From positions 1 through 52,550 of the forward strand of contig JBMNOY010000011.1 in the NCBI GenBank assembly GCA_050943315.1: a DNA stretch of 52,550 nucleotides. Reading direction: 5' to 3'. Every line of letters begins with the position of its first letter. Position 1 is the first letter of the stretch. Source of the DNA: JBDKUD01 sp050943315 (GTDB taxonomy: Bacteria > Bacillota > Syntrophomonadia > Syntrophomonadales > Syntrophomonadaceae). Of the stretch, positions 7,178 to 15,850 are shown piece by piece. Below the pieces are notes generated by a model. The model had not been told where the DNA came from and made no database searches. It was given only the letters and a program-made list of their open reading frames with translations. Both the position numbers and the translations under genes were made by a program.

Positions 7178-8273
7178 TGCCCACATCGCTATCAAGGCTT
7201 TACTTAAGGGATTAAAACTGGAGGTAGTACCACCGCCGCCGGTTACCAGGCGGACTCTGGAACTGGGGATCAAGTATTCTCCGGAATTTGCCTGTCTTCC
7301 TTTAAAAATAAATGTGGGTAACTTTATTGAGGCCCTGGAGGCTGGTGCGGACACTATTGTAATGGCCGGGGGATGGGGCCCGTGCCGCTTCGGGTATTAT
7401 GCCCAGGTGGAGCGTGATATTCTGAAGGACCTGGGTTATGAGTTTAAAATAGTAATTCTGGAGGCACCTGATTTTAAGTTTTCTGAGTTGGTGAGTCAAT
7501 TAAGGTCCCTGGCGGAGAATGTTACCCTGTGGGAATCGGCCAAAGCCCTAAAATTTGCCTGGAAAAAGCTGAGTGCGGTGGAGGAATTGGAAAAGGCCTT
7601 CGAATATCATTTGCCTCGCACCAGTTGTAAAGATGAGGCCCAGAAGATATACGCCCGGGCACTGGCTGCTGTTGATGCAGCCCAAAGTGCGGGTCAATTG
7701 CAGAAGGCAGTCAGGAATGGTCGAGAACAGTTATCATCTTTGCCCCGGCACAACCAAAGGGTACTCAAAATAGGACTGGTAGGAGAGATATATACTCTTC
7801 TGGAGCCTGCTTCTAACTACAATATATGTCAGTTGCTGGGTAACTTAAATGTGGAAATTACCCGCTCAGTATATTTGACCGAGTGGGTCAACGAACATCT
7901 TCTGGGCGGCTTGGTCAAAAAGTCTAACCAGCAGAAAATAGTTAATTGTGCCCAACCGTATTTGAATTATTGGGTAGGAGGCCATGGCCGGGAAACCGTT
8001 GGCTGTACGGTGGATTTTGCCCGCCGGCATTATGATGGGGTTATTCAAATTGGGCCGCTGACCTGTATGCCCGAAATTGTAGCCCAGAGCATTCTTCCCC
8101 GGGTGAGTGAAAAAGAGCAGATTCCGTGTATGACCATGTACTTTGATGAGCATTCCGGACAAGCGGGAATTATTACCCGTTTAGAAGCCTTTGTAGATAT
8201 GGTAGCCAGACGCAGCCAGCGAGAGACCAGTATTGAAGGAGGTAAAGCTTTTGAACTGTTACCTGGGAGTTGA
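7149..8273 (+). CDS. 2-hydroxyacyl-CoA dehydratase-like protein, COG3581 type
   Basis: The second putative iron-sulfur protein of the trio. The GTG at 7149 is chosen because AAGGAGG lies seven bases upstream and the protein then starts KVTFPHMGNAHIAIKALL, as in relatives; an upstream ATG at 7068 lies deep inside the previous gene. About 374 residues. Conserved cysteines are in SPEFACLPLKINVG, GGWGPCRFGYY, IGPLTCMPE and EQIPCMTMYFDEHSG. No known substrate. In many Clostridia this domain, the preceding one and the activase are fused in one protein of about 1,400 residues; here they are three genes. It overlaps the activase gene by 23 bases. Confidence 0.82.
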   Translation: MKVTFPHMGNAHIAIKALLKGLKLEVVPPPPVTRRTLELGIKYSPEFACLPLKINVGNFIEALEAGADTIVMAGGWGPCRFGYYAQVERDILKDLGYEFKIVILEAPDFKFSELVSQLRSLAENVTLWESAKALKFAWKKLSAVEELEKAFEYHLPRTSCKDEAQKIYARALAAVDAAQSAGQLQKAVRNGREQLSSLPRHNQRVLKIGLVGEIYTLLEPASNYNICQLLGNLNVEITRSVYLTEWVNEHLLGGLVKKSNQQKIVNCAQPYLNYWVGGHGRETVGCTVDFARRHYDGVIQIGPLTCMPEIVAQSILPRVSEKEQIPCMTMYFDEHSGQAGIITRLEAFVDMVARRSQRETSIEGGKAFELLPGS

Positions 8274-9243
8274 TATAGGTTCAGTGTCCAGTAATTTCGT
8301 GTTGCTGGATGAGAAAAATAATCTGGTTAAGAAAATATATCTGAGAACCCAGGGAAATCCGGTTAGAGCAGTAAAAAACGGATTTGCCCTGTTAAAAAAG
8401 GACCTGGACGGGAATTTAACCATTAAAGGGGTCGGGACAACCGGCAGCGGACGCCACCTGGCAGCAGTTCTGCTAGGGGCTGATGTTATTAAAAATGAAA
8501 TTACCGCCCATGCTGTAGCTGCATCTTTTCTTTATCCTGATGTTAAAACAATTATTGAAATCGGTGGCCAGGATTCCAAGATTATTTGCCTGCAAAACGG
8601 CATAGTTAATGATTTTGCCATGAATACCGTTTGTGCTGCCGGAACCGGATCTTTTCTTGACCAGCAAGCTTCCCGATTAAATATTGCCATCGAAGACTTT
8701 GGCCATCATGCCGTAAGCTCCCGACAACCGGTAAGAATTGCGGGTCGTTGCGGGGTATTCGCAGAATCAGACATGATTCACAAACAACAGATGGGCTATC
8801 CGGTAGAGGATATAATAATGGGGTTATGTGAAGCGCTGGTAAGAAATTATCTTAGCAATGTTGCTAAAGGCAAAAAAATCGAGCCGCCGGTCGTCTTCCA
8901 GGGCGGAGTTGGTGCTAATATTGGCTTAAAAAAGGCTTTTGAAAAAGTACTGGGAGTTGAGGTTAATATTCCCGACCATTATGAGGTAATGGGTGCCATT
9001 GGGGCGGCGATGCTGGCCCGCGAACACAACCAGTATAATCACTGTACCACAGCTTTCCGGGGTGAAGAGTATGTTCTGGAAGGTGATTTTGCAACTAGTA
9101 GTAGAGAATGCCAGGGCTGTCCCAATATGTGTGAAGTGGTTTGCATTAAACGCGGGCCGGAAGTCCTGGCTTACTGGGGTGACCGGTGCAAGAAATGGGA
9201 AAGTTCGGTTACAAATTCCAGGCCAGCTTTAAAGGTTGTATGA
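8251..9243 (+). CDS. 2-hydroxyacyl-CoA dehydratase activase (BadF/HgdC-type ATPase)
   Basis: An ASKHA-fold ATPase with a [4Fe-4S] cluster at its dimer interface. Family members (HgdC, BadF/BadG) pump one electron into a dehydratase or reductase partner using ATP. The TTG at 8251 is eight bases from AAGGAGG and gives MNCYLGVDIGSVSSN. The phosphate-binding motifs DIGSVSSN (near residue 8), IGGQDSK and GGVGAN are clear. The two cluster cysteines are in CAAGTGSF and RCGVFAESD. A C-terminal cysteine group (CQGCPNMCEVVC) suggests an extra cluster. It presumably activates the two upstream proteins. It is not HgdC itself, as no hydroxyglutaryl-CoA dehydratase genes lie beside it. Confidence 0.87.
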   Translation: MNCYLGVDIGSVSSNFVLLDEKNNLVKKIYLRTQGNPVRAVKNGFALLKKDLDGNLTIKGVGTTGSGRHLAAVLLGADVIKNEITAHAVAASFLYPDVKTIIEIGGQDSKIICLQNGIVNDFAMNTVCAAGTGSFLDQQASRLNIAIEDFGHHAVSSRQPVRIAGRCGVFAESDMIHKQQMGYPVEDIIMGLCEALVRNYLSNVAKGKKIEPPVVFQGGVGANIGLKKAFEKVLGVEVNIPDHYEVMGAIGAAMLAREHNQYNHCTTAFRGEEYVLEGDFATSSRECQGCPNMCEVVCIKRGPEVLAYWGDRCKKWESSVTNSRPALKVV

Positions 9244-9254
9244 TAAAGCTATTG

Positions 9255-9284
9255 TTGCCGGTAGAAGGTACATTGTGATAAAAT
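9255..9284 (+). promoter_or_regulatory. Vegetative (sigma-A) promoter of trpB2
   Basis: TTGCCG at 9255-9260, an 18-base spacer and TAAAAT at 9279-9284, with TG one base upstream of the -10 (extended -10). Confidence 0.6.
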
Positions 9285-9331
9285 AATACACGTAAACCAA
9301 AAATTAAATAAGATGAGAGGAGATTACTGAG

Positions 9332-10690
9332 ATGAGACGAGATTTGACCAAGATTATTCTGCCAGAGGATAAGATACCCAAATTCTGGTATAATGTTCAG
9401 GCTGACTTGCCGAATCCGCTGGCACCGCCATTGCATCCCCAAACACATCAACCAATGGGACCTTCAGACCTGGCTCCGATTTTCCCCATGAGTCTGATCG
9501 CCCAGGAAGTTTCCACGGAAAGATTTATCGAAATACCTGCAGAAGTTAGGGATTTATACAAAAAATGGAGACCATCCCCGTTATACCGGGCACATGGCTT
9601 GGAAAAGGCCTTAGGTGTAACTTCGCGTATTTATTATAAGTACGAAGGGGTAAGCCCGGTAGGTTCCCATAAGCTTAATTCTGCTTTGCCGCAGGCCTTT
9701 TTCAACAAAATTGAAGGAACCAAAAGGGTGACTACTGAAACTGGTGCTGGGCAATGGGGAACAGCCTTGTCACTGGCCTGTCAGCTGTTCGGTTTAGAAT
9801 GTATGGTATATATGGTTAAGGTCAGCTATAATCAGAAACCTTATCGCCGTATTATAATGGAAACCTATGGGGGAAAATGTGTTGCCAGCCCCAGTTCATT
9901 GACCGCCAGCGGCCGAGCGGAGTTAGCAAAAAATCCTGATACCCCGGGAACTTTGGCTATCGCCATTAGCGAAGCGGTGGAAGATGCTGTGAAGCGTGAT
10001 GATACCCATTATTCACTGGGCAGTGTCTTAAATCATGTTTGTCTGCATCAATCTATTATTGGCCAGGAAGTAAGGATGCAAATGGAACTGGTTGACGATT
10101 ACCCTGATATTGTCATTGGAAGTTGCGGCGGGGGAAGTAATTTCGCCGGAATAGCTTTCCCATTTATTCCAGATAAACTGGCCGGTAAGAAAATACGGCT
10201 TATTGCTGTGGAACCAGCCGCCTGTCCTTCACTGACCAAAGGCGTATTTGCATATGATTTTGGAGATGTAGCCGGTTTTACTCCTTTGTTAAAAATGTTC
10301 ACTCTGGGCCATGATTTTACTCCTCCCGGTATTCATGCCGGCGGATTAAGATATCACGGCGCCTCACCACTGGTTAGCCAGCTATACCATGATAAACTTA
10401 TTGAGGCGCGGGCTGTGCTGCAATCCCAGAATTTTAGCAATGCTTTGTTATTTGCCCGCTGTGAAGGCATAGTACCTGCTCCTGAATCAGCCCACGCTTT
10501 GTCGGTTGCTATTCAGGAAGCTTTGCAGGCCCGGGAAGAGGGCGTGACCAAAAGCATTGTGTTTAATCTGAGCGGACATGGTATGCTTGATCTTAATGCC
10601 TATGAGAACTATCTCTGCGGACGTTCCGAGGATGTTGAGTTTCCCGAAGAGGCAGTAAAGGTGAGTATTAAACAACTGCCGCTGATATAA
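9332..10690 (+). CDS. Tryptophan synthase beta-like protein, TrpB2 type
   Basis: A PLP enzyme related to TrpB, joining serine and indole to give tryptophan in characterised TrpB2 proteins. The 452 residues exceed classical TrpB (about 400) and carry the TrpB2-specific N-terminus (ADLPNPLAPPLHPQ, MGPSDLAPIFP). The PLP lysine is in GSHKLNSA near residue 113, and the phosphate-binding glycine loop is GSCGGGSNF near residue 265. There is no trpA or other trp gene beside it, so it may salvage indole or act as an amino-acid dehydratase. It has its own promoter and terminator, so it forms a single-gene unit. Confidence 0.9.
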   Translation: MRRDLTKIILPEDKIPKFWYNVQADLPNPLAPPLHPQTHQPMGPSDLAPIFPMSLIAQEVSTERFIEIPAEVRDLYKKWRPSPLYRAHGLEKALGVTSRIYYKYEGVSPVGSHKLNSALPQAFFNKIEGTKRVTTETGAGQWGTALSLACQLFGLECMVYMVKVSYNQKPYRRIIMETYGGKCVASPSSLTASGRAELAKNPDTPGTLAIAISEAVEDAVKRDDTHYSLGSVLNHVCLHQSIIGQEVRMQMELVDDYPDIVIGSCGGGSNFAGIAFPFIPDKLAGKKIRLIAVEPAACPSLTKGVFAYDFGDVAGFTPLLKMFTLGHDFTPPGIHAGGLRYHGASPLVSQLYHDKLIEARAVLQSQNFSNALLFARCEGIVPAPESAHALSVAIQEALQAREEGVTKSIVFNLSGHGMLDLNAYENYLCGRSEDVEFPEEAVKVSIKQLPLI

Positions 10691-10721
10691 AATAAGTCGG
10701 TAAACTTAAAGAACCAATGTA

Positions 10722-10749
10722 ATCCCGGCTCAAAGCCGGGATTTGTTTA
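10722..10749 (+). terminator. Intrinsic terminator after trpB2
   Basis: CCCGGCT pairs with AGCCGGG around CAA, followed by ATTTGTTTAT. Confidence 0.75.
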
Positions 10750-10789
10750 TAATTATATTAACTCCATCGAAAAAGGAACTGGTATATTT

Positions 10790-11488
10790 ATGAAACTGCC
10801 ATTACGGCTGCAAACGGTAGCCGACATGATTAGACGAGGTACCTCAATGGCCGATATAGGATCTGACCATGCTTTGCTGTGTATATATCTGGCAGAAAAT
10901 GGTCTGGTTTCCCGGGCGATTGCCAGTGAAATAGCCGATAAGCCTTATCAGCGTGCACTGGCGGCGGTAAACGGTAGCCAGAAACGGGATTTAATTACAG
11001 TTCGGCAGGGAAATGGGCTTTTTACCCTGGAACCTGGTGAAGTTTTTAATGTGGTCATTGCCGGAATGGGCGGTGACACTATTGTCGCGATTCTAGCCCA
11101 GGATCTGGTCAAGTCAGTGTCTTTCCCCAGGTACATTTTCCAGCCGATGAGTAAATGGCAGGTATTGCGCAGCTTTTTGGCTGCTCAGGGTTGGCCGGTT
11201 GAAGAAGAAAAGCTAGTAAAAGAAAACGGGCATTTTTTCGTGGTTATGGCTGCTTCTCCGGGTCACACACCTTATCATCTAAGTCGCCTGGAGGCAGAGA
11301 TTGGGCCGTCTATTTTAAGGGCTGATACCGAACTAAAAAGGGATTTTATGCAAAAATATAGAAATAAATACTTAAAAACCTATCATAGCCTTATAATGTC
11401 CCGGCAAGAAGAAAATGTACAAGCAGCCGGGGAATACCGTAAAATGGTCGAGCGCTTGGAGGAGATACTTGATGCAGGCGACAGTTAA
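10790..11488 (+). CDS. trmK: tRNA (adenine(22)-N1)-methyltransferase TrmK
   Basis: A SAM-dependent enzyme that makes m1A at position 22 of tRNA. The 232-residue protein starts LPLRLQTVADMI. It has the SAM-binding motif ADIGSDHALLCIYL near residue 22, and VIAGMGGDTI near residue 85, which is typical for the TrmK/YqfN family. A helical C-terminal region follows residue 160. Its end overlaps the nif3 start by 17 bases; the same trmK-nif3 (yqfN-yqfO) pair is found in Bacillus and many Firmicutes, which strengthens the call. Confidence 0.92.
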   Translation: MKLPLRLQTVADMIRRGTSMADIGSDHALLCIYLAENGLVSRAIASEIADKPYQRALAAVNGSQKRDLITVRQGNGLFTLEPGEVFNVVIAGMGGDTIVAILAQDLVKSVSFPRYIFQPMSKWQVLRSFLAAQGWPVEEEKLVKENGHFFVVMAASPGHTPYHLSRLEAEIGPSILRADTELKRDFMQKYRNKYLKTYHSLIMSRQEENVQAAGEYRKMVERLEEILDAGDS

Positions 11489-12587
11489 AGATATTGTTCG
11501 TATTATGGAAACCGAATTCCCGCCTCGTTTGGCTGAGCATTGGGATAATAGCGGGCTTCAGGTTGGTTCGTATAATGCCCTGGTAAAAAAAGTAATGGTG
11601 GCTCTGGATGTGGATCACAAGATAATAGAGCAGGCAGTGGCAGAACAAGTGGATATGATCATTACTCATCATCCCCTGCTTTTTAAACCTGTAAAGTCAA
11701 TAAATCTAGACCTGCCGCCAGGCAATATTATCTCCCAGTTAATCCGTCATAATATATGTCTTTATTCCGCTCATACCAATCTGGATGCTGCTGCCCAAGG
11801 TCTTAACCAGTTGCTGGCGGAAACTTTGGGTCTTGCGGAAATTAGTGCGCTGGATAATTCCAGACAGCAAGCATACTATAAGCTGGTAGTCTTCGTGCCG
11901 GCTACCCACCTGGAGGAGGTAAGGCAGGCTATACTGGCCGCCGGGGCGGGATATATCGGAAATTATTCCGATTGCAGCTTCTGTACCAGGGGCACGGGTA
12001 CTTTTAAACCCCTGGCAGGCACTCACCCATTCATTGGTGATGAAGGTCATTGCACAGAAGTGGAAGAATTCCGCCTGGAAACTATTGTCCCTCAACACCT
12101 AATAACGAGGGTGGTTAAAAACATGCTGAAAGTTCATCCCTATGAAGAGGTGGCTTACGATTTGTATTGTCTGGCCAATGAAGGACAGGTAATTAGTCTG
12201 GGAAGGAAGGGCTATCTGGACCAGCCTGTGGACCTAAAGAGTTTTGCAGCGGTGGTTAAGCAGCGTTTGCATATAGACCATGTCCGGGTAGCAGGAGACT
12301 TGAATAAGATGATCAACAAGGTGGCTGTTGTCAGCGGTGCTGGTGCAAGTTTTATCACTACGGCTTTGTCCCAGCATATTGATGTACTGGTCACCGGGGA
12401 TGTCAAATACCATGAAGCCAGGGATGCGGTAACATCCGGGTTGGCGATCATTGATGCCGGACATCAGGGAACCGAGGAAATAGTAGTTCCCTATTTAAAG
12501 GCATTTCTGGCCGACAAATGCCAAAAAGCTGGCCTCAATGTTATAGTATCGGACGGATATGCCGACCAGGGTTTAATAACTATTTAA
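11472..12587 (+). CDS. Nif3-like dinuclear metal center protein (YqfO type)
   Basis: The NIF3 family binds two metal ions; its proposed activity in some bacteria is GTP cyclohydrolase-like, but the role is not settled. The ATG at 11472 is chosen for the GGAGGAG seven bases upstream and the family start ATVKDIVRIME. The 371-residue length includes the inserted PII-like domain (about residues 130-230, KLVVFVPATHLEEVRQAI onwards) seen in Bacillus YqfO. Metal ligands lie in THHPLLF, SAHTNLD, TGDVKYHEA and DAGHQGTE. Coupled to trmK by overlap. Confidence 0.9.
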   Translation: MQATVKDIVRIMETEFPPRLAEHWDNSGLQVGSYNALVKKVMVALDVDHKIIEQAVAEQVDMIITHHPLLFKPVKSINLDLPPGNIISQLIRHNICLYSAHTNLDAAAQGLNQLLAETLGLAEISALDNSRQQAYYKLVVFVPATHLEEVRQAILAAGAGYIGNYSDCSFCTRGTGTFKPLAGTHPFIGDEGHCTEVEEFRLETIVPQHLITRVVKNMLKVHPYEEVAYDLYCLANEGQVISLGRKGYLDQPVDLKSFAAVVKQRLHIDHVRVAGDLNKMINKVAVVSGAGASFITTALSQHIDVLVTGDVKYHEARDAVTSGLAIIDAGHQGTEEIVVPYLKAFLADKCQKAGLNVIVSDGYADQGLITI

Positions 12588-12672
12588 CCAATGATTATGT
12601 AAATGCGGAAGGAATTTGCAGATAATATGTTGAATAGACTTAAACATTCACAAAGAAATGGGGAGTAGGCCT

Positions 12673-13698
12673 ATGCTAAAGATAAGAACTGCCAGTCTTA
12701 AGCCCGGTGTAAAACTTGCTAAAGATGTATTTTCCTATGACGGTCAACTGCTTTTACCAGGGGGTACAACTATCACCAGGGAACACCTGGATAGTTTTAT
12801 GCGGAGGGATATTTCTGAACTTTTTATTATGGAAGCTTCTCCCCGACTAAAATCAGAGAAAAAATTTGATGATGTTTATACTCAGTCATTGGATGTTGTT
12901 AAAACATTTATGGTTGAAGCTAAGTTAGGGAAAAAGCTAGAAATAGCTGAAATAAATGATACTGTAGATATGCTTCTGGAACAAGTATTTGATGAAGGCG
13001 ACCTATTTAAACAAATGCGCATTATGAAAACCAAAGATGATTATTTATTTACCCATTCGGTCAATGTTTCAATATTATGTATTTTAATCGGCAGATGGTT
13101 AAAATGCGACAATATTACCACCAAAGAATTAGGTATAGCAGGATTGCTGCATGATATCGGCAAAATCTATATAAGCAACGACATCCTTAATAAACCTGAC
13201 CGGCTGACCGAACAAGAATTTGAAGAAATGAAAAAACACCCGGTATTGGGATATAATCTTGTCTGCCAGGATAATTTCGTCAACCAGGATATTGCCAATG
13301 CAGTTTTAATGCATCACGAAAGGTTGGATGGCTCCGGGTATCCTATTGGCCGGGGTATTGCCCGAATTGGATTTTACCCTTCGGTTGTAGCTGTAGCTGA
13401 TGTGTATGACGCTATTACTTCCTCCCGTACATATTCTGCGAAACGATCACCATATGCTGCGGCGGAGATACTATGGCAGGATTCTTTCGGAAAACTTGAT
13501 CCTAAAATATCCAAAGTTTTTTATGATAAAATAGCCAATTTTTATATTGGCAACGAAGTACTGCTCTCAAATAATGAAAAAGGCGTAGTTGTTTTTATAG
13601 ATCCTTATCAACCAACCCGGCCGATAATAATGGTCGGAGATAAGTTCTACAATCTGGCCGTTGATCGCAACTTAACTATTCTGGAGGTGGTGGACTGA
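12673..13698 (+). CDS. HD-GYP domain protein, putative cyclic-di-GMP phosphodiesterase
   Basis: HD-GYP proteins hydrolyse cyclic-di-GMP or related cyclic dinucleotides. The 341-residue product has an N-terminal region of about 100 residues without a known sensor domain. The HD-GYP core follows, with the metal motifs HDIGK near residue 160 and HHERLDGSGYP near residue 216. The ATG at 12673 is preferred over 12658 because GGGGAG lies seven bases upstream of it. About 60 residues after the core (residues 280-340) look like a small beta domain. No diguanylate cyclase gene is adjacent. An 85-base gap separates it from nif3, so it may be its own unit. Confidence 0.9.
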   Translation: MLKIRTASLKPGVKLAKDVFSYDGQLLLPGGTTITREHLDSFMRRDISELFIMEASPRLKSEKKFDDVYTQSLDVVKTFMVEAKLGKKLEIAEINDTVDMLLEQVFDEGDLFKQMRIMKTKDDYLFTHSVNVSILCILIGRWLKCDNITTKELGIAGLLHDIGKIYISNDILNKPDRLTEQEFEEMKKHPVLGYNLVCQDNFVNQDIANAVLMHHERLDGSGYPIGRGIARIGFYPSVVAVADVYDAITSSRTYSAKRSPYAAAEILWQDSFGKLDPKISKVFYDKIANFYIGNEVLLSNNEKGVVVFIDPYQPTRPIIMVGDKFYNLAVDRNLTILEVVD

Positions 13699-13844
13699 CT
13701 GTCGATTTTTAAACCGATTAAAATGCCTTAATATCGGGATCTTCTTTTGGTCTTAATGCATAAAGTAATTATCTTATAGGTAAAATGTATATATAATTTG
13801 AATTATTCCTGAAATTTGTCAAAAATTTTTACTTAGCAGAAGGA

Positions 13845-13873
13845 TTTACCGATTATTTTGGGGAATGTAAAAT
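13845..13873 (+). promoter_or_regulatory. Probable sigma-A promoter of the HU gene
   Basis: TTTACC at 13845-13850, a 17-base spacer and TAAAAT at 13868-13873, in an AT-rich 208-base gap that otherwise shows nothing. Confidence 0.5.
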
Positions 13874-13906
13874 ATGGTAAATTAAAATTAAAGGGAGGAT
13901 TATGTC

Positions 13907-14227
13907 GTGAACAAATCGGAACTTGTCAAGTCTCTAGCGGAGAAAGCGGAAATTACTCAGAAAGATGCTGCCAAAACTTTGGATGCAATGGTTGAAACCA
14001 TTCAACAAGTATTGGCCAAAGGTGATAAAGTTCAGATAATCGGTTTCGGTAGTTTTGAGGTACGTGATCGTAAGGAAAGAAAAGTAATTAGTCCGGCTAC
14101 AGGTGAAGAAATTAATGTTCCTGCCACTAAAGTTCCAGCATTTAAGCCCGGCAAATCCCTTAAAGAAGCTGTAGCGGTAAAGGAAACTCCCAAAGCCGCA
14201 GCCAAGAAGAAGGCCAAAAAGAAATAA
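13907..14227 (+). CDS. hup: DNA-binding protein HU with lysine-rich tail
   Basis: A histone-like protein that bends and compacts DNA as a dimer. Residues 1-90 are the HU fold, with GFGSFEVRDRKERK near residue 46 and the DNA-gripping beta arm around NVPATKVPAFKPGK. Residues 91-106 add a tail of alternating alanine and lysine (KAAAKKKAKKK) that most HU proteins lack. Similar tails occur in some actinobacterial and clostridial HU proteins and raise affinity for DNA. It has a GGGAGG site, a GTG start and a strong terminator; a single-gene unit. Confidence 0.94.
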   Translation: MNKSELVKSLAEKAEITQKDAAKTLDAMVETIQQVLAKGDKVQIIGFGSFEVRDRKERKVISPATGEEINVPATKVPAFKPGKSLKEAVAVKETPKAAAKKKAKKK

Positions 14228-14244
14228 ATATAATTTACATCAAC

Positions 14245-14274
14245 AGAGGTGTGCTAAAGTACACCTCTTTTTGC
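14245..14274 (+). terminator. Terminator between hup and the metallo-hydrolase
   Basis: AGAGGTGT pairs with ACACCTCT, followed by TTTTTG. It is symmetric enough to serve the convergent minus-strand gene as well. Confidence 0.85.
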
Positions 14275-14288
14275 TTTCTGACCTTTTC

Positions 14289-15194
14289 TTATTTTTTATA
14301 ATAGTATAACTTCCCGTTTTCCAGAGAATAATCGATAAGCTGTTGGTTAAATAGATGTTTTATAAATGCAGATAATGACGAAAACGCCAGGTGATATTCT
14401 TTAAAGTCAAAAACCAAATCGTTTAAAACAAATATATTTTCCAGGAGGTCTTCACGGGTTAGTGGTTGTTCCAGCAGTTCTAAGATCTGCTCCCGGTACA
14501 TAGCGATGTTTTCCAGGTTCGTGGCAATTAGTGCTAGTAATTCGTCTTTTTCCAGGACAGTATTAATATGGCTGATAACGTAAAGCTCAGCCGTGTTTTC
14601 TTGCAGTTGTTTTAGACTTTCTATACTCTGGTCCACATCGAAAAGATTGGGGAACGAATACTTTCCTATTATATCCTCACTAAAAACTGAATCTCCTATG
14701 AAACAAACGCTATCCGGGGTAGTTATACCAATTTGACCAGGGGTATGCCCACCTAGTGGCAGAATAGTAAATCTTTTCTCTTCTATTTTATTAGTCCCGT
14801 TTTCCAGGATAAAGTCTGCTTTAACCGGACGGGATGTTCTTCCCAGACCCTTGGGGGGATGAGAAGAAAAGAGTATGGCGGAATGCAGATCAGGGTGTTC
14901 TAAAAACAGTCCTTCTATCAATGAAGCATAAATCTGACAGCCAGGGTAATTCTTAAGGAAATAATGGTTTCCCCCGCAGTGGTCAGTATGACTATGGGTG
15001 TTAATTATATAGCGGGGATGTAAATTGTTTTCCCTGACTATCTGATCTATTTTACTCGCCTGGGTGTTGTCTATGCCAGTGTCCACCAGCAAACAGTTTT
15101 TGCTCTTAAATGTATATATGCCAATATTAGTAGGTGCATTAATGTAGTAGGTATTACCTCTCAGTTTATTAAGCTGCATGTAATCACATCCCAA
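14289..15194 (-). CDS. Metallo-beta-lactamase fold hydrolase
   Basis: A member of the broad metal-dependent hydrolase family; the substrate cannot be named. The 301 residues include the metal-binding signature HSHTDHCGG near residue 68 and the later GGHTPGQIG motif, then a third histidine region (VISHINTV). The last 90 residues are helical and may form a substrate-gating domain as in lactamase-like proteins of about 300 residues. The TTG at 15194 has AGGA six bases upstream; an ATG five codons later (15179) is also possible. It is convergent with hup and upstream of nothing on its own strand. Confidence 0.85.
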   Translation of the reverse strand: MGCDYMQLNKLRGNTYYINAPTNIGIYTFKSKNCLLVDTGIDNTQASKIDQIVRENNLHPRYIINTHSHTDHCGGNHYFLKNYPGCQIYASLIEGLFLEHPDLHSAILFSSHPPKGLGRTSRPVKADFILENGTNKIEEKRFTILPLGGHTPGQIGITTPDSVCFIGDSVFSEDIIGKYSFPNLFDVDQSIESLKQLQENTAELYVISHINTVLEKDELLALIATNLENIAMYREQILELLEQPLTREDLLENIFVLNDLVFDFKEYHLAFSSLSAFIKHLFNQQLIDYSLENGKLYYYKK

Positions 15195-15225
15195 CTTCTA
15201 TCCTGGTGGATATCATACCATAAAT

Positions 15226-15253
15226 AAAAAAGCCGCCTCAAGAGAAGGCGGTT
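15226..15253 (-). terminator. Terminator of RNase P RNA
   Basis: On the minus strand CCGCCTT pairs with GAGGCGG, followed by CTTTTTTA. It begins about ten bases after the RNase P RNA 3' end. Confidence 0.85.
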
Positions 15254-15261
15254 TCTTATGA

Positions 15262-15600
15262 GTAAGTAAATTTATAAGCGGAGTTCTGTATTAAATAGTC
15301 ATCTATCTTGAGCAACAGTTACCTGTTACTTCTAGCGACCTTACCCGGGAACAAGGCGGGCTACCTTATAGTTCCCCTATTTGGTCTTGCTCCGGATGGG
15401 GTTTACCTAGCCAACCAGTTACCTGGCTGCTGGTGAGCTCTTACCTCACCGTTCCACCCTTACCTCTAAATGAGGCGGTTTGTTTCTGTGGCACTTTCCT
15501 TGGGGTCACCCCCACTGGACGTTATCCAGCATCCTGCCCTGCGGAGCTCCGACTTTCCTCAGACAAGCCAAGCTTATCTGCGACTATCTAATTTACTTAC
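15262..15600 (-). ncRNA. rnpB: RNase P RNA
   Basis: The catalytic RNA that cuts 5' leaders from pre-tRNAs. The minus strand carries the conserved 5' core (GAGGAAAGTC, then GCAGGGCAGGATGCTGGATA), GAAAGTGCCACAGAAAC near the middle, and the 3' core ACAGAA..CCGCTTATAAATT. The ends pair as helix P1: GTAAGTAAATT (5' end) with AATTTACTTAC (3' end), which sets the limits at 15600 and 15262. The length of about 339 bases suggests an A-type layout, although many Firmicutes use type B; only the core motifs were read. It is flanked by its own promoter and terminator. Confidence 0.93.
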
Positions 15601-15624
15601 TTCTTTATTATATCCACACTATCT

Positions 15625-15652
15625 ATTATATTAAAGAGGTAAGAGTTGTAAA
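15625..15652 (-). promoter_or_regulatory. Sigma-A promoter of rnpB
   Basis: On the minus strand: TTTACA (15647-15652), 16 bases, TATAAT (15625-15630). A second TATAAT at 15607-15612 lies nearer the mature 5' end but has a poorer -35. Confidence 0.65.
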
Positions 15653-15735
15653 CTTGAAAACAATGTGAACTATTGTAAAAAAAATCAACGATTTAAGCAG
15701 GAAATAATACTTTTTTACCGAAATAATAAGGTTAA

Positions 15736-15791
15736 AGAACAAGTTAAGGCCTGAATTTCGGCCGTACTGGGTCTCAAATTCTTCTTGTTCT
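15736..15791 (+). promoter_or_regulatory. Possible structured leader of the small membrane protein gene
   Basis: AGAACAAG (15736-15743) pairs with CTTGTTCT (15784-15791) and encloses a second hairpin GGCC/GGCC (15748-15763). No known riboswitch signature was recognised. It lies about 60 bases before the next gene start. Confidence 0.3.
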
Positions 15792-15850
15792 ACTTTCATT
15801 AAAGTAATAAAATAATTACCAAGAGGAAAAGAACAGAGGGGGGTGAAAAG

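Noticed and set aside
15480..15668. Plus-strand open frame of 62 codons
   Set aside because: It lies antisense to the RNase P RNA core and upstream promoter; composition and position are explained by rnpB.
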